From Thiohalobacter thiocyanaticus (lineage in GTDB: Bacteria; Pseudomonadota; Gammaproteobacteria; Thiohalobacterales; Thiohalobacteraceae): DNA of 64,000 nucleotides. Each line of letters starts with the position of its first letter. Within the stretch, counting starts at the first letter, position 1. The stretch lies in assembly GCF_002356355.1 (NCBI RefSeq), contig NZ_AP018052.1, positions 2,356,001 through 2,420,000 on the forward strand, in the 5' to 3' direction. The notes beneath the pieces are model-generated. The model was not told the DNA's origin and did not search any database. It saw only the letters and a list, made by a program, of their open reading frames with translations. The position numbers and the translations under genes are program-made. Positions 25,354 through 35,058 of the stretch are shown in pieces.

Positions 25354-26205
25354 ATGAAAGACAAGATCCTGTATACCCCGGGCGAGGCCATGGAACTGAT
25401 GAAAACGGACAAGGTCATGCTGATCGATATCCGGGACAGCGACGACTATGCCGAGAGCCACATCCAGGGCGCAGTCAATCTTCCGGACATTTTCTATTAC
25501 CTGGCCGAGACCACGCCGGAAGGACTGGAGAAGCTGCACGAGCATTTCCGCCAGCAGCTCTCCGCGATCGGACTGACCCCGGACACCACCGCCATCGTCT
25601 ACGAGGATGCCTACGACAGCCGCTACGGCGGCTCCTGCCGCGGCTACTGGCTGCTGCGCTACCTGGGCCATGCCCGCACCGGCGTGCTGGACGGCGGCTT
25701 CAGCGCCTGGCTGGAGGAAGGCCTGCCCGCCGATGCCGAGCCGGTGCCGACCACGCCGGTCGAATTCGCCATCGACCCGCAGCCGGAGATGCTGGCGACG
25801 CGTGACGAGGTGCTGAACTGCCTGGACAAGCCGGACGTCAAGCTCCTGGACATCCGCGACCGGGTGGAATGGGATGCAAAGAGTTCCTCACCCTATGGCG
25901 TGGATTTCGCCCCCCGCAAGGGCCGCCTGCCGGGCGCGCGCTGGATGGAGTGGTACAGCTTCCTCGAGCGCGACGGCCAGATCCCGTATTTCAAGTCGCC
26001 CGACAGGATCCGGGCCCTGTGCGCCGAGTACGGACTCTACCCCGAGGACAACATCATCATCTATTGCTTCAAGGGCGCACGCGCCTCCAACACCTATGTG
26101 GCACTGAAGGAAGCCGGTTTCCAGAAGGTACGCAACTATTTCGGTTCCTGGAACGAATGGTCGCGCGATCCCCAGCTGCCCGCCAACGAAGAGGTGTTCG
26201 GCTGA
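25354..26205 (+). CDS. Sulfurtransferase with two rhodanese domains
   Basis: A 283-aa cytoplasmic protein with tandem rhodanese domains. The N-terminal domain (about 5-130, MLIDIRDSDDYAESHI) lacks a catalytic cysteine. The C-terminal domain (about 150-275) has the active Cys in IIYCFKGARASNT. There is no signal peptide. GGAGG precedes ATG 25354. It could transfer sulfane sulfur from thiosulfate or persulfides, in keeping with a sulfur-oxidising lifestyle. A terminator follows. Confidence 0.9.
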   Translation: MKDKILYTPGEAMELMKTDKVMLIDIRDSDDYAESHIQGAVNLPDIFYYLAETTPEGLEKLHEHFRQQLSAIGLTPDTTAIVYEDAYDSRYGGSCRGYWLLRYLGHARTGVLDGGFSAWLEEGLPADAEPVPTTPVEFAIDPQPEMLATRDEVLNCLDKPDVKLLDIRDRVEWDAKSSSPYGVDFAPRKGRLPGARWMEWYSFLERDGQIPYFKSPDRIRALCAEYGLYPEDNIIIYCFKGARASNTYVALKEAGFQKVRNYFGSWNEWSRDPQLPANEEVFG

Positions 26206-26237
26206 GGGTCGTCGCATGTCCTACAGCGACGGCTTGG

Positions 26238-26266
26238 CGGTGGCCCACGTGGCCACCGTTTTTTTT
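26238..26266 (+). terminator. Terminator of the sulfurtransferase gene
   Basis: CGGTGGCC pairs with GGCCACCG around CACGT and is followed by eight T residues. Confidence 0.93.
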
Positions 26267-26465
26267 GGAACCCGGCGCCACCCTCCTCCCCCGCATGCCC
26301 GGCTGTCCACCACCCGAATCCACCCCCGGTCACCGTCCATCCGGCATCAGGATAACGCCTGCCCGGCCGCTAAAGTGCAAGGCAGACATAAGCTGTTATC
26401 CTCATTTGCATGGGCACGGTGTCGAGCTCCATGCGAACACACTCAGAACCGTCGGGTGAATCACT

Positions 26466-29387
26466 GTGAGAAAGGCCATAGCGGGATTGCGAAGCCGTCT
26501 GCTGCTGCTGGTGCTGCTGGCCGTGATGCCGGCCTTTGCCCTGATCGGCTACAGCGCACATCTGCAGCGCCAGGGAGTGGAAGCCGCGGTCGAGGCACAG
26601 GCACTGCACATCGTTCAGGCCGCGATCCATGAAGAGCGTCAACTGATAAGCTCGACCCGACAGTTGCTGATGAGCATGGCACAGCTGCCGGCCGCGCGTC
26701 CGGACAGCGACCGCAGGCAGGCGTGCAACGAGATCCTGGCCATGCTGCGCCGGCCAAACCCGTCCTATCTCAACCTCGGCGTGGCCACGCCGGATGGCAA
26801 CATATTCTGCAGCGCCCAGCCCTTCGATCGGGCGGTGAACATTGCCGATCGCAGTTATTTCCAGCGCGCCGTGCGCAACCGCGGGCTGGGTATCGGTGAA
26901 TACCAGTCCGGGCGCATCACCGGCGCCCCGGTCATCGTTTTCGGCTATCCGGTACTGGACAGCAACGGTGGGATCACCGCAGTGGTGTTCGCCGCCCTCG
27001 GCCTGTCCTGGCTGGAAGATCTCATGTCCGGCCTGGAGCTGCAGCCGGGATCAAGCCTGATGGTCATGGACAGCGGGGGTACGATACTGGCGCGTTCTGC
27101 GGATTCCCCCTTCCATGCAGGCGACTCGATCAGCGAGCAGCCTTTGTTCGAGGCCATCGGACAGCATACGGACGGAACAGTGGTCACCCTGAAGGATGCA
27201 TACGGGAAACCGACACTGTATGCCTTCGAATCGCTGCACGGCGACGCCAACGAACGCATCTACGTCAGCCTGGGCATCCCCGCGCAGGTGGCATTTGCCG
27301 AGGTCAACCATTATCTCTATCGCACCGGCTCCCTGCTGGCGCTCGTCTCCCTGCTGGTGTTCGCCGCCGCCTGGTTCGGGAGCGACATCCTGGTACTGCG
27401 GCGGGTCAACGCCCTGAAGGATACGGCAGGGGAACTGGCCGGAGGCAACCTGGCCCGCCGGACCGGACTGACACGTGGCAGCGATGAACTGGGTCAGCTG
27501 GCCGGCGCCTTCGATGACATGGCCGCCTCGCTGCAGCGCAGCAACCGCGCCCTGCACACCCTGAGCGCGTGCAATCACGCCGTCGTACGCGCCACCAGCG
27601 AAGCGGAACTGCTGCGCGGGGTATGCGACAACATCGTCGCCTTCGGCGGCCACCACGCCGCCTGGGTCGCCTTCAGGGACGAAACCGAACCCGAACGACT
27701 GCATCTGAAATCAATCGCAATGCAGGAAACCGACACGCCCGCAGACAGGGAGCCGTTGGGACTGCTGGACATGCAGGGAGACAACCATCCCCTGCGGGAC
27801 GTCATCGAACTGGGCGAGACCTTCATCTGCCGGGATACATGTTCGGATCCAGCGATGGCGACATGGGCCGAGGCGGCACGGCAGCAGTCGATTCGCGCCG
27901 CGGCCCTGCTGCCGTTACAGCTCAACCACCGTCTTATCGGCGTTATGGGTATCTATGCCACCGAGAAGGACGCCTTCGACAGCCACGAAATCGCCCTGCT
28001 CGGCGAGGCGGCGGAGGACCTGGTGTACGGTGTTCGCGCCCTGCGCGTATCGGCGGCACACGAACAGGCGCACGCCACCATCGCCCACATGGCATACTAC
28101 GATGCCCTGACTGAACTGCCCAATCATGCCAGCTTCGATGAAAGCCTGCATGAACGCCTGGAGGCAGCCTCGGCCACGGCCCTGCTGCTGATCGAGGTCG
28201 AGCGCTTCCACACCATCAACGAAACGCTCGGCTTTCATCACGGAGACAGTCTGCTCAATGATATCGGGGCGCGCCTCGGCCAGTGCCTGCCCGATACCGC
28301 GATCCTGACACGCATGCGCGGCAAGGAATTCGGCATACTGCTGCCGGACAACCGGCCCGAGTCGGCGCTGGCATGCGCCCGGGATATCATAACCACGCTG
28401 GAAGCCCCCTTTACCATCGAGGGGCTGAGCCTGTACGTGAGCGTCACCATCGGCATCAGCCTGTTCCCCGAGCATGGCGAGGAGGCCCCGGAACTGATCC
28501 GGCGGGCGGGCTCGGCGGTCCGCCAGGCCCGCCGCGCCGGCACGCATTATGCGCTGTATGTCCCGGAAGACGAGGCCCGGGCGCACCGGCGCCTGTCGCT
28601 GGCCGGGCAGCTGCGCGACGCCATCGACCGGGATGAACTGGTACTCCATTACCAGCCCAAGATCGATCTGCGCACGCACAGGCTGTGGGGCGTGGAGGCC
28701 CTGGTGCGCTGGAACCATCCCCGCGACGGCATGATTCCACCCGGTGAGTTCATATCGCTGGCCGAGGATACCGGCCTGATCAAGCCCCTGACGGACTGGG
28801 TGCTGAGCGCGGCCATGTGTCAGGCCACCCGCTGGCGCAGCCGGAACCGTCCGGTACCGATCTCGGTCAACCTCTCCGCCAACAACCTGCACGACGGGAG
28901 ATTACTGGAAAAGATCGAACAGATGCTGAATACCTGCGATACCGATGTCGATCTGATAAAGCTGGAGTTGACCGAGAGCGCCCTGATGCTCAATCCCGAC
29001 AAATCGCTGAACACCCTAAGACAGCTGCATGAACAAGGCTTCTCGCTGCTGATCGACGATTTCGGTACCGGCTATTCATCCCTGAGCTATCTGCAGAGGA
29101 TGCCCGTCAGCGCGCTCAAGATCGACAAGAGCTTCGTCCAGGCAATGCTGGACGGCTGCGAATCCCTGACCATCGTCAGATCCACCATTGCGCTGGCCCA
29201 TGATCTGGGCCTGACGGTGGTGGCCGAAGGGGTTGAGTCACAGGCGATGCTGCAGCAGCTCGAGCGGCTGGACTGCGACGTTGCCCAGGGCTATTACATC
29301 AGCCGGCCGCTGCCCGCCGATCAATTCGATGCCTGGCTGGATACCAGCCCCTATCAGCATTACGGCCCCGACACCGGGGACGCCTGA
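26466..29387 (+). CDS. Cache-HAMP-GAF-GGDEF-EAL c-di-GMP signalling protein
   Basis: A 973-aa inner-membrane sensor. A signal-anchor helix (about 10-30) and a second helix (about 290-312) enclose a periplasmic Cache-type sensor. A HAMP linker follows (LAGGNLARRTGL), then GAF (about 375-525), GGDEF (about 540-700) and EAL (about 715-960). The GGDEF signature is degenerate, reading RMRGKEFGI, so cyclase activity is doubtful. The EAL domain keeps EALVRW, the metal-binding Glu in KLELTESAL, DDFGTGYSSL and KIDKSFV, so c-di-GMP phosphodiesterase activity is likely. It starts at GTG and is monocistronic. Confidence 0.92.
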   Translation: MRKAIAGLRSRLLLLVLLAVMPAFALIGYSAHLQRQGVEAAVEAQALHIVQAAIHEERQLISSTRQLLMSMAQLPAARPDSDRRQACNEILAMLRRPNPSYLNLGVATPDGNIFCSAQPFDRAVNIADRSYFQRAVRNRGLGIGEYQSGRITGAPVIVFGYPVLDSNGGITAVVFAALGLSWLEDLMSGLELQPGSSLMVMDSGGTILARSADSPFHAGDSISEQPLFEAIGQHTDGTVVTLKDAYGKPTLYAFESLHGDANERIYVSLGIPAQVAFAEVNHYLYRTGSLLALVSLLVFAAAWFGSDILVLRRVNALKDTAGELAGGNLARRTGLTRGSDELGQLAGAFDDMAASLQRSNRALHTLSACNHAVVRATSEAELLRGVCDNIVAFGGHHAAWVAFRDETEPERLHLKSIAMQETDTPADREPLGLLDMQGDNHPLRDVIELGETFICRDTCSDPAMATWAEAARQQSIRAAALLPLQLNHRLIGVMGIYATEKDAFDSHEIALLGEAAEDLVYGVRALRVSAAHEQAHATIAHMAYYDALTELPNHASFDESLHERLEAASATALLLIEVERFHTINETLGFHHGDSLLNDIGARLGQCLPDTAILTRMRGKEFGILLPDNRPESALACARDIITTLEAPFTIEGLSLYVSVTIGISLFPEHGEEAPELIRRAGSAVRQARRAGTHYALYVPEDEARAHRRLSLAGQLRDAIDRDELVLHYQPKIDLRTHRLWGVEALVRWNHPRDGMIPPGEFISLAEDTGLIKPLTDWVLSAAMCQATRWRSRNRPVPISVNLSANNLHDGRLLEKIEQMLNTCDTDVDLIKLELTESALMLNPDKSLNTLRQLHEQGFSLLIDDFGTGYSSLSYLQRMPVSALKIDKSFVQAMLDGCESLTIVRSTIALAHDLGLTVVAEGVESQAMLQQLERLDCDVAQGYYISRPLPADQFDAWLDTSPYQHYGPDTGDA

Positions 29388-29562
29388 GGCAGTCAGGTCG
29401 ACGCCGCCATCCCCGCCGGGGCGGCAGCGGATCAACCGCCGATCGATGGCAGTGGTGATAATGGTTCGCATGCTCAATACGGTTCAGGGCGGATTGCGCC
29501 GTGGTGCGCGACCGTTGTGCTAGGATATTGCTCTCCAGTCTGCAAGCGATTGGGAGTCTGTC

Positions 29563-30324
29563 TTGCTTCGCCGCCTCGTCCTGCTGTTGTCTCTGTTCCT
29601 GCTCGCACCCGCGGTGTACGCGGAGGCCGAAATCGAGCGCATCCGGCTCGGCGACGGCATCGACATGGACCTGCGCCGTTTCAGCGCCGGGGGCGACACC
29701 CTGCTGCTGGGCTTCCCCTGCGATCTGGGCCTGGGCCGGGCCGAGGCGCAGGCCGGTGAGGTGCTGTCGCGGCGCGGGATCGAGGTCTGGATGGCCGACC
29801 TGCTGGGGGCGCATTTCCTGCCCATCGCGCCCAGCAGCATGCGCAGCCTGGAAGGCCGCGAGGTGGCCCGGCTGATCCGGCATGCGGTGGAAACCACCGA
29901 CAAACGCATCATCCTGATCGCCAGCGGCTATGGTGCCGTGCCGGCGCTGCGCGGCGCGCGCATCTGGCAGGCCGAGCGCCCGGAGGACACCCGACTGGGC
30001 GGCGCCATCCTGTTCTACCCGATGCTCAATGCAAGCAACCCCCAACCCGGCCAGCCCATGGACTACCTGCCGGTGGTGCATCAGACCCGGCTGCCGATCG
30101 TGATCATGCAACCGACCAACACCCCGGCCCGCTTCTGGGTCGACAAGCTCAGGCAGACGCTGGCACAGGGCGGCAGCCGGGTGCGGGTGGAACTGCTGCC
30201 GGGCGTGCGCGGTCACTTCTACGACCGCGAGGACGCCACCGAGGCGGAACGCGCCATGGCCCGGCGCCTGCCCGAACTGGTGGAACAGGCGTTGCAACAA
30301 CTCAAGCAGATGGAGGCCCCATGA
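29563..30324 (+). CDS. Secreted alpha/beta-hydrolase-like protein
   Basis: A 253-aa protein starting at TTG with a signal peptide (residues 1-21, cut after VYA). The rest looks like an alpha/beta-hydrolase scaffold: a core strand GDTLLLGFP, a nucleophile-elbow-like segment IILIASGYGAVPALRG (G-Y-G rather than G-S-G), and a C-terminal His in VRGHFYD. With Tyr or Gly in place of Ser at the elbow, catalysis may be lost. It overlaps the TlpA-like gene by 4 bases, so the pair is co-translated and both act outside the cytoplasm. Confidence 0.7.
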   Translation: MLRRLVLLLSLFLLAPAVYAEAEIERIRLGDGIDMDLRRFSAGGDTLLLGFPCDLGLGRAEAQAGEVLSRRGIEVWMADLLGAHFLPIAPSSMRSLEGREVARLIRHAVETTDKRIILIASGYGAVPALRGARIWQAERPEDTRLGGAILFYPMLNASNPQPGQPMDYLPVVHQTRLPIVIMQPTNTPARFWVDKLRQTLAQGGSRVRVELLPGVRGHFYDREDATEAERAMARRLPELVEQALQQLKQMEAP

Positions 30325-30821
30325 TGCTGCGATTGTTCCTCCTGATACTGGCACTGACCGCCCCGCCGTTGTCGGCCGACGAACTGATGGAATACCGCGG
30401 CGAGCCGCTGCCCGCCTTCGCACTGCAGGACCTGGAGGGGAATAGCCACAGCCTGGAGGACTACCGGGGCAAGGTGGTGATGGTGAACTTCTGGGCCACC
30501 TACTGCCCGCCCTGCATCAAGGAAATGCCTTCCATGCAGCGGCTCAGCGACAAGCTCGGCGAGGAGCGGTTTGCCATCCTGGCGGTGAACATGGCCGAGC
30601 CGCGCGACGAGGTCGAGGGCTTTCTGCACAAGCACGATATCGACGTCAGTTTCCCCGTGCTGCTCGACCCGGACGGCACAGTGGTCTCGCAATGGATGAT
30701 CACGGCCGTGCCGACCACCTTCATTCTCGATCCCGAGGGCAGGATCCGCTACGGCCTGTTCGGCGGCCTGGAGTGGGACAAGCCCGAGATCGTCGACACC
30801 CTGAGCGGGCTGATGCGCTGA
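30321..30821 (+). CDS. TlpA/ResA-like periplasmic thioredoxin
   Basis: A 166-aa protein with an N-terminal signal peptide ending after LSA, then a redoxin fold. The active site is NFWATYCPPCIKEMPS (CPPC), and the cis-Pro loop is AVPTTFILDP. Proteins of this kind reduce periplasmic disulfides, often for cytochrome c maturation or thiol repair. It is translationally coupled to the hydrolase-like gene upstream. Confidence 0.9.
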   Translation: MMLRLFLLILALTAPPLSADELMEYRGEPLPAFALQDLEGNSHSLEDYRGKVVMVNFWATYCPPCIKEMPSMQRLSDKLGEERFAILAVNMAEPRDEVEGFLHKHDIDVSFPVLLDPDGTVVSQWMITAVPTTFILDPEGRIRYGLFGGLEWDKPEIVDTLSGLMR

Positions 30822-31060
30822 GCCGGGCCGGCGGGGCTGATGAAGCGCCGCCCGGGCTCTATAATCAGACGGGCAGGCGGCGCCCCGGGGATTCGCGGCC
30901 GCAGTCTCAGCGCCATCCCCGATTGAAACAGAGGCGGGAATACCTGCCGCCGCTGATTCGTCTCTACCTTACAAGCCGCGCGGTATGCAGCGCTCGCCCG
31001 CCACCGCGCACCACAACAATACGCACCACAAAACCACCAGCAATACAAGGAGTTGACACT

Positions 31061-31369
31061 ATGCGCATGACCCACAGCACCTCTGCTTTCGCCCTCGCCG
31101 CCGGCCTGGCCCTGGGCAGTGCCCTGCCGCTCACCGCCGTCGCCGGCTCGGTCGACAAGGCCCTGGATCAGGCCGCGACCGCCATCGCCGAGGCCAAGTC
31201 CAACGACTGGATCTGGCGCGATACCGAGAAATTCTTCAATGAGGCTCAGGAAGCCGCCAAGAAGGGCAACAAGGACGAGGCCATGAAGCTGGCCACCAAG
31301 GCCCGCGAACAGGCCGAGTTGGCCGTCAAGCAGTACCGGCTGGAGCAGGAGACGGACCGCAGTCTCTGA
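31061..31369 (+). CDS. SoxK-like SoxXA-binding protein
   Basis: A 102-aa periplasmic protein with a signal peptide (about residues 1-28). The mature part is two helices. The segment around WIWRDTEKFFNEAQEAAKKG and the following KLATKAREQAELA resemble SoxK, which binds the SoxXA cytochrome and boosts thiosulfate oxidation; the small metal-binding protein family has a similar layout. AAGGAG precedes ATG 31061, and a perfect TATAAT lies at 30860. No sox genes are nearby, so the role is inferred. A terminator follows at 31400. Confidence 0.6.
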   Translation: MRMTHSTSAFALAAGLALGSALPLTAVAGSVDKALDQAATAIAEAKSNDWIWRDTEKFFNEAQEAAKKGNKDEAMKLATKAREQAELAVKQYRLEQETDRSL

Positions 31370-31399
31370 TACGGCGGCTGTCTGCAGACAGAACCGTGG

Positions 31400-31430
31400 C
31401 GCCCCGGTCCAGGCCGGGGCGTTTTCGTTT
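31400..31430 (+). terminator. Terminator between the SoxK-like gene and hypF
   Basis: CGCCCCGG pairs with CCGGGGCG and is followed by TTTTCGTTT. Its position argues that hypF starts downstream, at 31516. Confidence 0.85.
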
Positions 31431-31515
31431 CCGGCCGCCGCTTGCGCGGCGCATTGATCGATGCGAAGGTTGCAGGGTTGCCACTGATCGAGGCAGGTCG
31501 CCGCGACTATCGCCC

Positions 31516-33774
31516 GTGTCCCCATCCCTTCAGACCCTTCGCTGGTTGCTCACCGGTCGCGTCCAGGGCGTGGGCTTCCGTCCCTTCGTCTATCGTCTGG
31601 CGCTCGAACACGGCATCCACGGCTGGATCCGCAACCGCTCCGGCCAGGTCGAGATCCTGGGCCAGGGCGAGTCCGGTCGGCTGGCCCGGTTCGAACAGGC
31701 GCTGACTGCCCAGGCCCCGCCTGCCGCCGCACCGCGCATCGCCGCGCGCGAGTCGCTTGCCTGGCAGCGGCTGGAGAACTTCCGCATCAAGCCCAGCCGG
31801 TCCGACGCCCGGCCCTGGATCCATATCCCGCCTGATCACTTCGCCTGCCCCGAGTGCCTGGCCGAGATCCGCAATCCGGCCGACCGCCGCTACCACTATC
31901 CGTTCAACAACTGCACCCAGTGCGGGCCGCGCTACACCCTCATCCGCACCCTGCCCTATGACCGGCCCAACACCACCATGGCCGGCTTCGACCTGTGCCC
32001 GGCCTGTGCAGCCGAGTACCGCGAGCCGGCCGACCGGCGCTTTCATGCCGAACCCATCGCCTGTCCCGTCTGCGGCCCCTGGCTGAGCTACCGGCCTGGC
32101 ATGGCCACGGCCGCAACCGCCGAAGGTGAAGCGGCGCTGACGGCCGCGGCAGCCGCGCTGCGCGACGGCGCCGTGCTGGCAGTCAAGGGGATCGGCGGTT
32201 ATCACCTGATGTGCGCCGCCGCCGACCCGGCCGCCATCGAACGGTTGCGGGCGCGCAAACCGCGGCTGCACAAACCGCTGGCCGTGCTGTTTCCGGATGA
32301 CGACACCCTGTTGCAGCAGGAGGTCAGCTGCAGCCGGGAGACCCTGGCCCGTCTGCGCAGCCCGCAGCGGCCGATCCTGCTGCTGCCGCGCGCGCCGCAG
32401 GCCACTCTGCCGGAGGCACTGGCGCCCGGGCTGCGCGAACTGGGGGTCATGCTGCCCTGCTCGCCGCTGCACAGCCTGCTGCTGGAGGCGGTCGGCGCCC
32501 CGCTGGTGGCCACCTCGGGCAATCTCAGCGGCGAGCCGGTGCTCACCGACAACGCCGAGGCGGATACCCGGCTGTCCGGGATCGCGGACGGCTTTCTGCA
32601 TCACAACCGGCCCATCCAGCGCCCGGCCGATGACAGCGTGCAGCGGCCCATCGCCGGTGCCGTGCGCCCGCTGCGACTGGGCCGCGGCGACGCGCCGCTG
32701 GAGTTGGAACTCCCCCGGCCCGTGCCCGAACCGCTGCTCGCCGTGGGCGCCCACATGAAAAACACCCTGGCGCTGGCCTGGGACCGGCGCCTGATTGTCT
32801 CACCCCACATCGGCGATATGGGTGGTCGGCGCAGTCTGAGCGTGTTCGAACAGCTGGTCACGGACCTGCAGGCACTCTATGGCGTGCGCGCCGCACGACT
32901 GCTGTGCGACGCCCATCCCGATTACACCACCCACCGCTGGGCTTGTGAGACGCAGCTGCCGGTCACGCCGGTGTTCCATCATCATGCCCATGCCAGCGCC
33001 CTGTGCGGCGAACACGGCATCGACGAGCCCTGCCTGGTCTTTACCTGGGACGGCACCGGCTACGGCGCCGACGGCAGCCTGTGGGGCGGCGAGGCCCTCT
33101 ACGGCCGGCCCGGCGACTGGCGGCATCTGGCCCGGTTGCGCCCGTTCCGTCTGCCCGGGGGCGACCGCGGCGGACGCGAGCCCTGGCGGGCGGCGGCGGC
33201 CCTGTGCTGGGAAAGCGGCGTCGGCTACACCCCACCGGTGCCGGCACCGGATCTGCTGCGCCAGGCCTGGCAGCGCGGCCTGAACGCACCGGCCACCAGC
33301 GCCGCCGGTCGCTTGTTCGATGCCGCCGCCAGTCTGACCGGACTGCTGGAGACGGCCAGCTATGAGGGCCAGGGGCCGATGTGGCTGGAACAGGCGGCTG
33401 CGAACTGCCCGGGCGAGGCGCTGGCGCTGCCGCTGAACACCGACAGCCTGCCCTGGCAGCTCGACTGGGCGCCCCTGCTGCCCCGTCTGCGCGACGCCGG
33501 CCGGCCGGCGGCACAGCGCGCCGCCGACTTTCACGCCAGCCTGGCTGCCGCCATCCGTGACCTTGCCCGGCGCGCGGCCGGGGTGCATGCCTTCACCCGT
33601 GTCGGTCTCACCGGCGGGGTGTTCCAGAACCGTCTGCTGACCGAGCTGGCGCAACGCCAGTTGCAGGACGCAGGCTTTCAGGTCTTGCTCTGCAGGCAGC
33701 TGCCCTGCAATGATGCCGGCATCAGTGCGGGACAGGTGTATGATTACCTCGGGAGTCGGTGCGGAGAAGATTGA
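31516..33774 (+). CDS. hypF: Carbamoyltransferase HypF
   Basis: A 752-aa maturation enzyme that makes the cyanide ligand precursor for [NiFe] hydrogenases, using carbamoyl phosphate and passing the carbamoyl group to HypE. It has an N-terminal acylphosphatase domain (VQGVGFRPFVYR), four CxxC zinc-finger motifs (CPEC, CTQC, CPAC, CPVC), a YrdC-like domain (KGIGGYHLMCAA) and a Kae1-like C-terminus (HHHAHASALCGEHG, TGGVFQN). GTG 31516 is chosen because it gives the normal N-terminus and avoids the terminator at 31400. hypE follows 100 bases later. Confidence 0.96.
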   Translation: MSPSLQTLRWLLTGRVQGVGFRPFVYRLALEHGIHGWIRNRSGQVEILGQGESGRLARFEQALTAQAPPAAAPRIAARESLAWQRLENFRIKPSRSDARPWIHIPPDHFACPECLAEIRNPADRRYHYPFNNCTQCGPRYTLIRTLPYDRPNTTMAGFDLCPACAAEYREPADRRFHAEPIACPVCGPWLSYRPGMATAATAEGEAALTAAAAALRDGAVLAVKGIGGYHLMCAAADPAAIERLRARKPRLHKPLAVLFPDDDTLLQQEVSCSRETLARLRSPQRPILLLPRAPQATLPEALAPGLRELGVMLPCSPLHSLLLEAVGAPLVATSGNLSGEPVLTDNAEADTRLSGIADGFLHHNRPIQRPADDSVQRPIAGAVRPLRLGRGDAPLELELPRPVPEPLLAVGAHMKNTLALAWDRRLIVSPHIGDMGGRRSLSVFEQLVTDLQALYGVRAARLLCDAHPDYTTHRWACETQLPVTPVFHHHAHASALCGEHGIDEPCLVFTWDGTGYGADGSLWGGEALYGRPGDWRHLARLRPFRLPGGDRGGREPWRAAAALCWESGVGYTPPVPAPDLLRQAWQRGLNAPATSAAGRLFDAAASLTGLLETASYEGQGPMWLEQAAANCPGEALALPLNTDSLPWQLDWAPLLPRLRDAGRPAAQRAADFHASLAAAIRDLARRAAGVHAFTRVGLTGGVFQNRLLTELAQRQLQDAGFQVLLCRQLPCNDAGISAGQVYDYLGSRCGED

Positions 33775-33874
33775 GGACGCCCTGACCCATCCGTCATGCG
33801 GCGAAAGCGGGAATGACGCTGTACCAGCGTCGCCATATCTCCGGTCTTCTGATCAGCGTTTCCCCAACAGGGTT

Positions 33875-34882
33875 ATGAACGACGATACCTACATCTCTCT
33901 GGCCCACGGCAACGGCGGCCGCTTCATGCGCGAACTGATCGAATCCGTGTTCCAGCGTCATCTCGGCAACCCGGCCCTGGACGTGCAGGCCGATGCCGTG
34001 AGGCTGCAACTGGGTGATGCGCACTGCCTGTTCACCACCGACGGTTTCACCGTCCAGCCGCTGGAATTCCCCGGCGGTGACATCGGCTCCCTGGCCGTGC
34101 ACGGCACCACCAACGATCTGGCCGTGGCCGGCGCCGAACCGAAGTACCTCAGCCTCAACGCCTTCATCGAGGAGGGGCTGGAACTGGCGCTGCTGGACCG
34201 ACTGATCGCCAGCCTGGCCGCGGCGGCGCGGGACATCGGGGTACAGGTGGTGGCCGGCGACACCAAGGTGCTGCGTCGTGGCGAGGGCGGCGGCCTGTAC
34301 CTGGCCACCACCGGCATCGGCCTGGCCCTGCCCGGCCCGGTACTCGGGCTGGACCGGATCCGGCCCGGCGATGCGGTCCTGGTCAGCGGCCCGGTGGGCG
34401 ATCACGGCATTGCGGTCATGCTGGCACGCGAGCAGTTCGGCCTGCGCGGCGATCTGCGCTCGGATGCCGCCAGCGTGCTGCCGCTCACCCGCGCCGCGCG
34501 TGATCTGGACGGACTGCGCTTCATGCGCGACCCCACCCGCGGCGGGCTGGCCAGCGTCTGTCACGAGATCAGCCGCGCCACCGGCCTGGGTGTGCGTCTG
34601 CGTGAGGCCGCGCTGCCGGTGCGCGATCCGGTACGGTCGGTGTGCGAAATGTTAGGCTATGACCCGCTGTACCTGGCCTGCGAGGGCCGGGTGGTGGCGG
34701 TGGTCGCGCCGGCGCAGGCCGAGGCCCTGCTGGCGCGCTGGCAGGCCCTGCCCGAGGGCAGCGAGGCCTGCCTGATCGGCACCCTGGAGGCCGGCGCCGA
34801 CCGGGTGTTGCTGGAGACCGGCATCGGCGGCGAACGGCTGCTGGAGGAGCTCGAGGACGATCCGCTGCCGCGGATCTGCTGA
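33875..34882 (+). CDS. hypE: Carbamoyl dehydratase HypE
   Basis: A 335-aa ATP-dependent enzyme that dehydrates the thiocarboxamide on its C-terminal cysteine to a thiocyanate, which becomes the Fe-CN ligand. The C-terminus ends PRIC with the required Cys. The PurM-like ATP-binding fold shows GNGGRFMRELI, VHGTTNDLAVAG and RDPTRGGLASV. ATG 33875 gives the normal family start; a longer frame upstream overlaps hypF. It is downstream of hypF and completes the cyanide pathway. Confidence 0.97.
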   Translation: MNDDTYISLAHGNGGRFMRELIESVFQRHLGNPALDVQADAVRLQLGDAHCLFTTDGFTVQPLEFPGGDIGSLAVHGTTNDLAVAGAEPKYLSLNAFIEEGLELALLDRLIASLAAAARDIGVQVVAGDTKVLRRGEGGGLYLATTGIGLALPGPVLGLDRIRPGDAVLVSGPVGDHGIAVMLAREQFGLRGDLRSDAASVLPLTRAARDLDGLRFMRDPTRGGLASVCHEISRATGLGVRLREAALPVRDPVRSVCEMLGYDPLYLACEGRVVAVVAPAQAEALLARWQALPEGSEACLIGTLEAGADRVLLETGIGGERLLEELEDDPLPRIC

Positions 34883-34973
34883 CTTTTCATTGCACCGCCA
34901 TACCCGGAAGCGTGCGGGGAACGCTGCGCTTAACCCGGCCTGACATCCAGGGAACGAGGAGGTCTGGAACACC

Positions 34974-35058
34974 GTAGGTTGGGTTAGGCGCGACAGCGCC
35001 ATAACCCAACGAACAGGCCTGAACGTTGGCTTACGCCCTGCGGGCTAACCCAACCTAC
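34974..35058. repeat. GTAGGTTGGGTTAGG inverted-end repeat
   Basis: It starts GTAGGTTGGGTTAGGCGCG and ends CGGGCTAACCCAACCTAC, and is about 85 bases long. The right end contains the stop codon of the protease gene at 35055-35057. A close copy lies at 52493-52578. Confidence 0.85.
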
